This document shows positions 6,031-7,570 of a stretch of 7,570 nt of DNA, in pieces. A model generated the notes under the pieces. That model was given only the letters and a program-made list of their open reading frames with translations, was not told the DNA's origin and ran no database searches. The first letter of the stretch is position 1; every line of letters starts with the position of its first letter. The position numbers and the translations under genes are program-made. Source of the stretch: Candidatus Bathyarchaeota archaeon (GTDB lineage: Archaea > Thermoproteota > Bathyarchaeia > Bathyarchaeales > Bathyarchaeaceae); assembly GCA_020348365.1 (NCBI GenBank), contig CP070749.1:580561-588130 (forward strand), given 5' to 3'.

Positions 6031-6040
6031 CGCCATGGCG
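6031..6040. repeat. CGCCATGGCG palindrome upstream of the acetyltransferase
   Basis: A perfect 10-base palindrome 22 bases before ATG 6062. It could be a small operator or chance; nothing else supports either reading. Confidence 0.25.
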
Positions 6041-6050
6041 CATTCATGTT

Positions 6051-6056
6051 AGGTGA
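6051..6056 (+). promoter_or_regulatory. Ribosome binding site of the acetyltransferase
   Basis: AGGTGA complements the archaeal 16S 3' end and is five bases before ATG 6062. The GTG at 6053 lies inside this site and is preceded by TAG (6050-6052), so ATG 6062 is the preferred start. Confidence 0.65.
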
Positions 6057-6061
6057 AGAGC

Positions 6062-6919
6062 ATGATCTGTCGAAGTTTGCAGCCTGAAGATTTCGAAGCT
6101 CTGTACAGCACGTTCATAGAAGCGTTCTCTGACTACCAAATCAAGATTCAGATGACCAAGGAACGTTTCAACGCAATCAACATCAGAAGAGGATTAAACT
6201 ATGAATTGTCAGTTGGAGCCTTCGATGACAACAAGATGGTTGGGTTCACCCTAAACGGTATAGACCTGTGGGAAGACAAGCTGACCGCCTATGACATGTG
6301 CACCGGCGTGATCCCCGAACATAGAGGGAAAGGAATCGGAAATAGCATGTTCGCCTTCTTACTGCCGAAGCTGCGAATGGCAGGGGTCAAACAATATTTG
6401 CTCGAGGTCTTGAGATCAAATGAAGCAGCACACAAGCTGTACACGAGGAAGGGATTCAGGGAAACTCGGAAGCTCGAATGCTTAAAGATTACATCATCCA
6501 AGCTGAGTGCAAAGACCATAACCCGACAGGACACGGCAATAAGACAGATCGAGAAACCTGACTGGAGCCGCTTCGAAACATTCTGGGATTGGAACCCTTC
6601 TTGGCAAAACTCGATTGACTCGATGAAGAGATGTCCAGAAGAGAAAATGGTTTATGGCGTGTTTCACGGAGATGAACTCAGAGCATATGGCATTCTGTAC
6701 CCAGAATCAGGGGATATTCCACAGATTGCAGTTGACAAAGACTTCAGAAGGAGAGGAATAGGAAGCCTGCTATTGAAGGAATTCGCGGAAAGAGCAGGAG
6801 CAGCAGGGAAACTTTCGATCGTGAACATTGACAGCTCCTCAAAAGAGACCCTATCGTTCTTTGAATCCATTGGCTTCGAGAATTTCGCTGGTCAATATGA
6901 AATGATGCTTGATCTCTGA
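6062..6919 (+). CDS. GNAT acetyltransferase with two tandem GNAT domains
   Basis: A 285-residue cytoplasmic protein with two GNAT folds, which transfer an acetyl group from acetyl-CoA to an amine or protein N-terminus; the substrate is unknown. Domain 1 (about 1-145) has the acetyl-CoA pyrophosphate loop RGKGIG at 88-93 and the SNEAAHKLYTRKGF segment at 119-132. Domain 2 (about 155-285) has RRRGIG at 229-234 and a matching SKETLSFFESIGFE segment at 260-273. Both loops are intact, so both domains could bind acetyl-CoA, whereas one copy has often degenerated in double-GNAT proteins. The start at 6062 is set by the AGGTGA site. The gene stands alone, converging on the next gene. Nothing nearby reveals its target. 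Stop is TGA. Confidence 0.87.
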   Translation: MICRSLQPEDFEALYSTFIEAFSDYQIKIQMTKERFNAINIRRGLNYELSVGAFDDNKMVGFTLNGIDLWEDKLTAYDMCTGVIPEHRGKGIGNSMFAFLLPKLRMAGVKQYLLEVLRSNEAAHKLYTRKGFRETRKLECLKITSSKLSAKTITRQDTAIRQIEKPDWSRFETFWDWNPSWQNSIDSMKRCPEEKMVYGVFHGDELRAYGILYPESGDIPQIAVDKDFRRRGIGSLLLKEFAERAGAAGKLSIVNIDSSSKETLSFFESIGFENFAGQYEMMLDL

Positions 6920-6954
6920 CTCAGTGACCCCATAAGGACGTGCGCGCGTCTAGA
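6920..6954. other. Convergent intergenic region with CG-alternating hairpin
   Basis: Thirty-five bases between the acetyltransferase and the converging membrane protein gene. They contain GACGTGCGCGCGTC (6937-6950), a near-perfect 14-base palindrome within a 12-base purine-pyrimidine alternating run (6938-6949). No T-run is present. It mirrors the TGCGCGCGCA element at the other convergent junction (1325-1390). Confidence 0.45.
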
Positions 6955-7566
6955 TTATGGTGCCTCTGTTTCCTCTTTTTTCATTTGGAAGAATGCTACT
7001 GTGGCCAGTATAAAGCCAATCCAAACTATTAGTAGCCCTATGACTGGTATAACTGCGCCTATGAGCACTAGTATCCCAGCGGTACCAAACAAGCCGACTC
7101 CAGACTTTGCTGATAGTTGATCCATTGACTTTCTTAGGAAATACATTGAAATGATCAAGAATACAAAAAGAATTATTACACCAGCCAGTAATGCACCTAA
7201 CAGAGTCGCTATTGCGCTTAAGTTAAGATCTGCAAAAAGAGTTGCTAAATCCGTTCCAACATTAGCCCAATCTTCTATATTGGCCCAGTCGATGCCTATA
7301 TCAGCCAAAGCCGCAGCAGCGGAAGCCGCTATAACTCCTATGCCAACTACACATCCAACTATAATGATAATTATGGAATAAAGCGCATTGTTGAATATTC
7401 CATCTTCTTTGTAGAAATTCGCAAGCCCCTTTAATCCAATAAGCAGCAGAATTATACCGATTATTGACAGAATACCTGAAAAAGACACTACGAAACTTAT
7501 GGCGGCGCCGATAACTATCAATAGAAATCCGATAGCGCTAAGATTTTTACTTGATTCAAAAGTCAT
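6955..7566 (-). CDS. DUF996-like integral membrane protein
   Basis: A 203-residue protein with about six hydrophobic helices near residues 9-29, 31-48, 62-87, 118-143, 157-174 and 176-194, and a charged C-terminal tail KKEETEAP. The layout (short polar N-terminus, two close helices, then GLKGLANFYKEDGIFNNALYS-like text at 45-63) resembles archaeal DUF996 (PF06195), whose function is unknown. The loop at 89-113 carries two near copies of DWAN (93-96, 99-102). ATG 7566 is chosen as the first in-frame start; only four bases lie upstream of it, so a longer start, ribosome binding site and promoter cannot be judged. Stop is TAA. It converges with the acetyltransferase and has no visible operon partner. 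Confidence 0.7.
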   Translation of the reverse strand: MTFESSKNLSAIGFLLIVIGAAISFVVSFSGILSIIGIILLLIGLKGLANFYKEDGIFNNALYSIIIIIVGCVVGIGVIAASAAAALADIGIDWANIEDWANVGTDLATLFADLNLSAIATLLGALLAGVIILFVFLIISMYFLRKSMDQLSAKSGVGLFGTAGILVLIGAVIPVIGLLIVWIGFILATVAFFQMKKEETEAP

Positions 7567-7570
7567 TTTC

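Noticed and set aside
5996..6052. An 18-codon ORF ending at TAG, in frame with the acetyltransferase, possibly a leader peptide or a pyrrolysine read-through extension
   Set aside because: It has no ribosome binding site, its residues do not look like a GNAT extension, and the AGGTGA site points to ATG 6062.

Overview
The window looks like a piece of an archaeal chromosome, most likely from an uncultivated lineage such as the Bathyarchaeia. That placement is inference. The evidence for archaea: an F420-type luciferase-fold oxidoreductase; a secreted NosD-type beta-helix protein with a PEF-like C-terminal anchor; a DUF996-like membrane protein; GGTG-type ribosome binding sites; and two genes with no ribosome binding site, one of which has a TATA box about 26 bases before its ATG, as in leaderless archaeal transcription. 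GTG and TTG starts are used. No rRNA, tRNA, CRISPR array or insertion sequence was seen.

Layout, left to right. (1) Bases 2-1324 (+): a trimethylamine/quaternary-amine methyltransferase (MttB superfamily) gene cut by the left edge. It is a non-pyrrolysine member, and its 3' half looks damaged: about 20-25 residues are missing from the barrel, and a short stretch reads better in another frame. (2) Bases 1391-2223 (-): two overlapping small genes encoding the two homologous halves of an ArsP/COG0701-like permease, coupled through a GTGA overlap. (3) Bases 2224-2671: a 448-base divergent intergenic region. It holds an inverted repeat at the probable permease promoter, an array of ACGAT motifs spaced about 10 bp apart, a stretch that reads like a coding relic, and a TATA box for the next gene. 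(4) Bases 2672-3628 (+): an F420-dependent oxidoreductase of the luciferase-like class. (5) Bases 3686-5935 (+): a 749-residue exported protein joining a complete zinc-dependent phospholipase C-like domain to a nine-coil parallel beta-helix and a C-terminal membrane anchor. (6) Bases 6062-6919 (+): a double-domain GNAT acetyltransferase. (7) Bases 6955-7566 (-): a DUF996-like membrane protein.

The genes do not form one obvious pathway. Apart from the permease pair, each appears to be its own transcription unit, and two gene pairs converge. Both convergent junctions carry a TGCGCGCG palindrome.

The most interesting items are the helically phased ACGAT array, the zinc phospholipase/beta-helix fusion with all nine family metal ligands in place, the split permease, and the signs of decay or assembly error in the methyltransferase. 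I saw no convincing wholly new multi-gene system.
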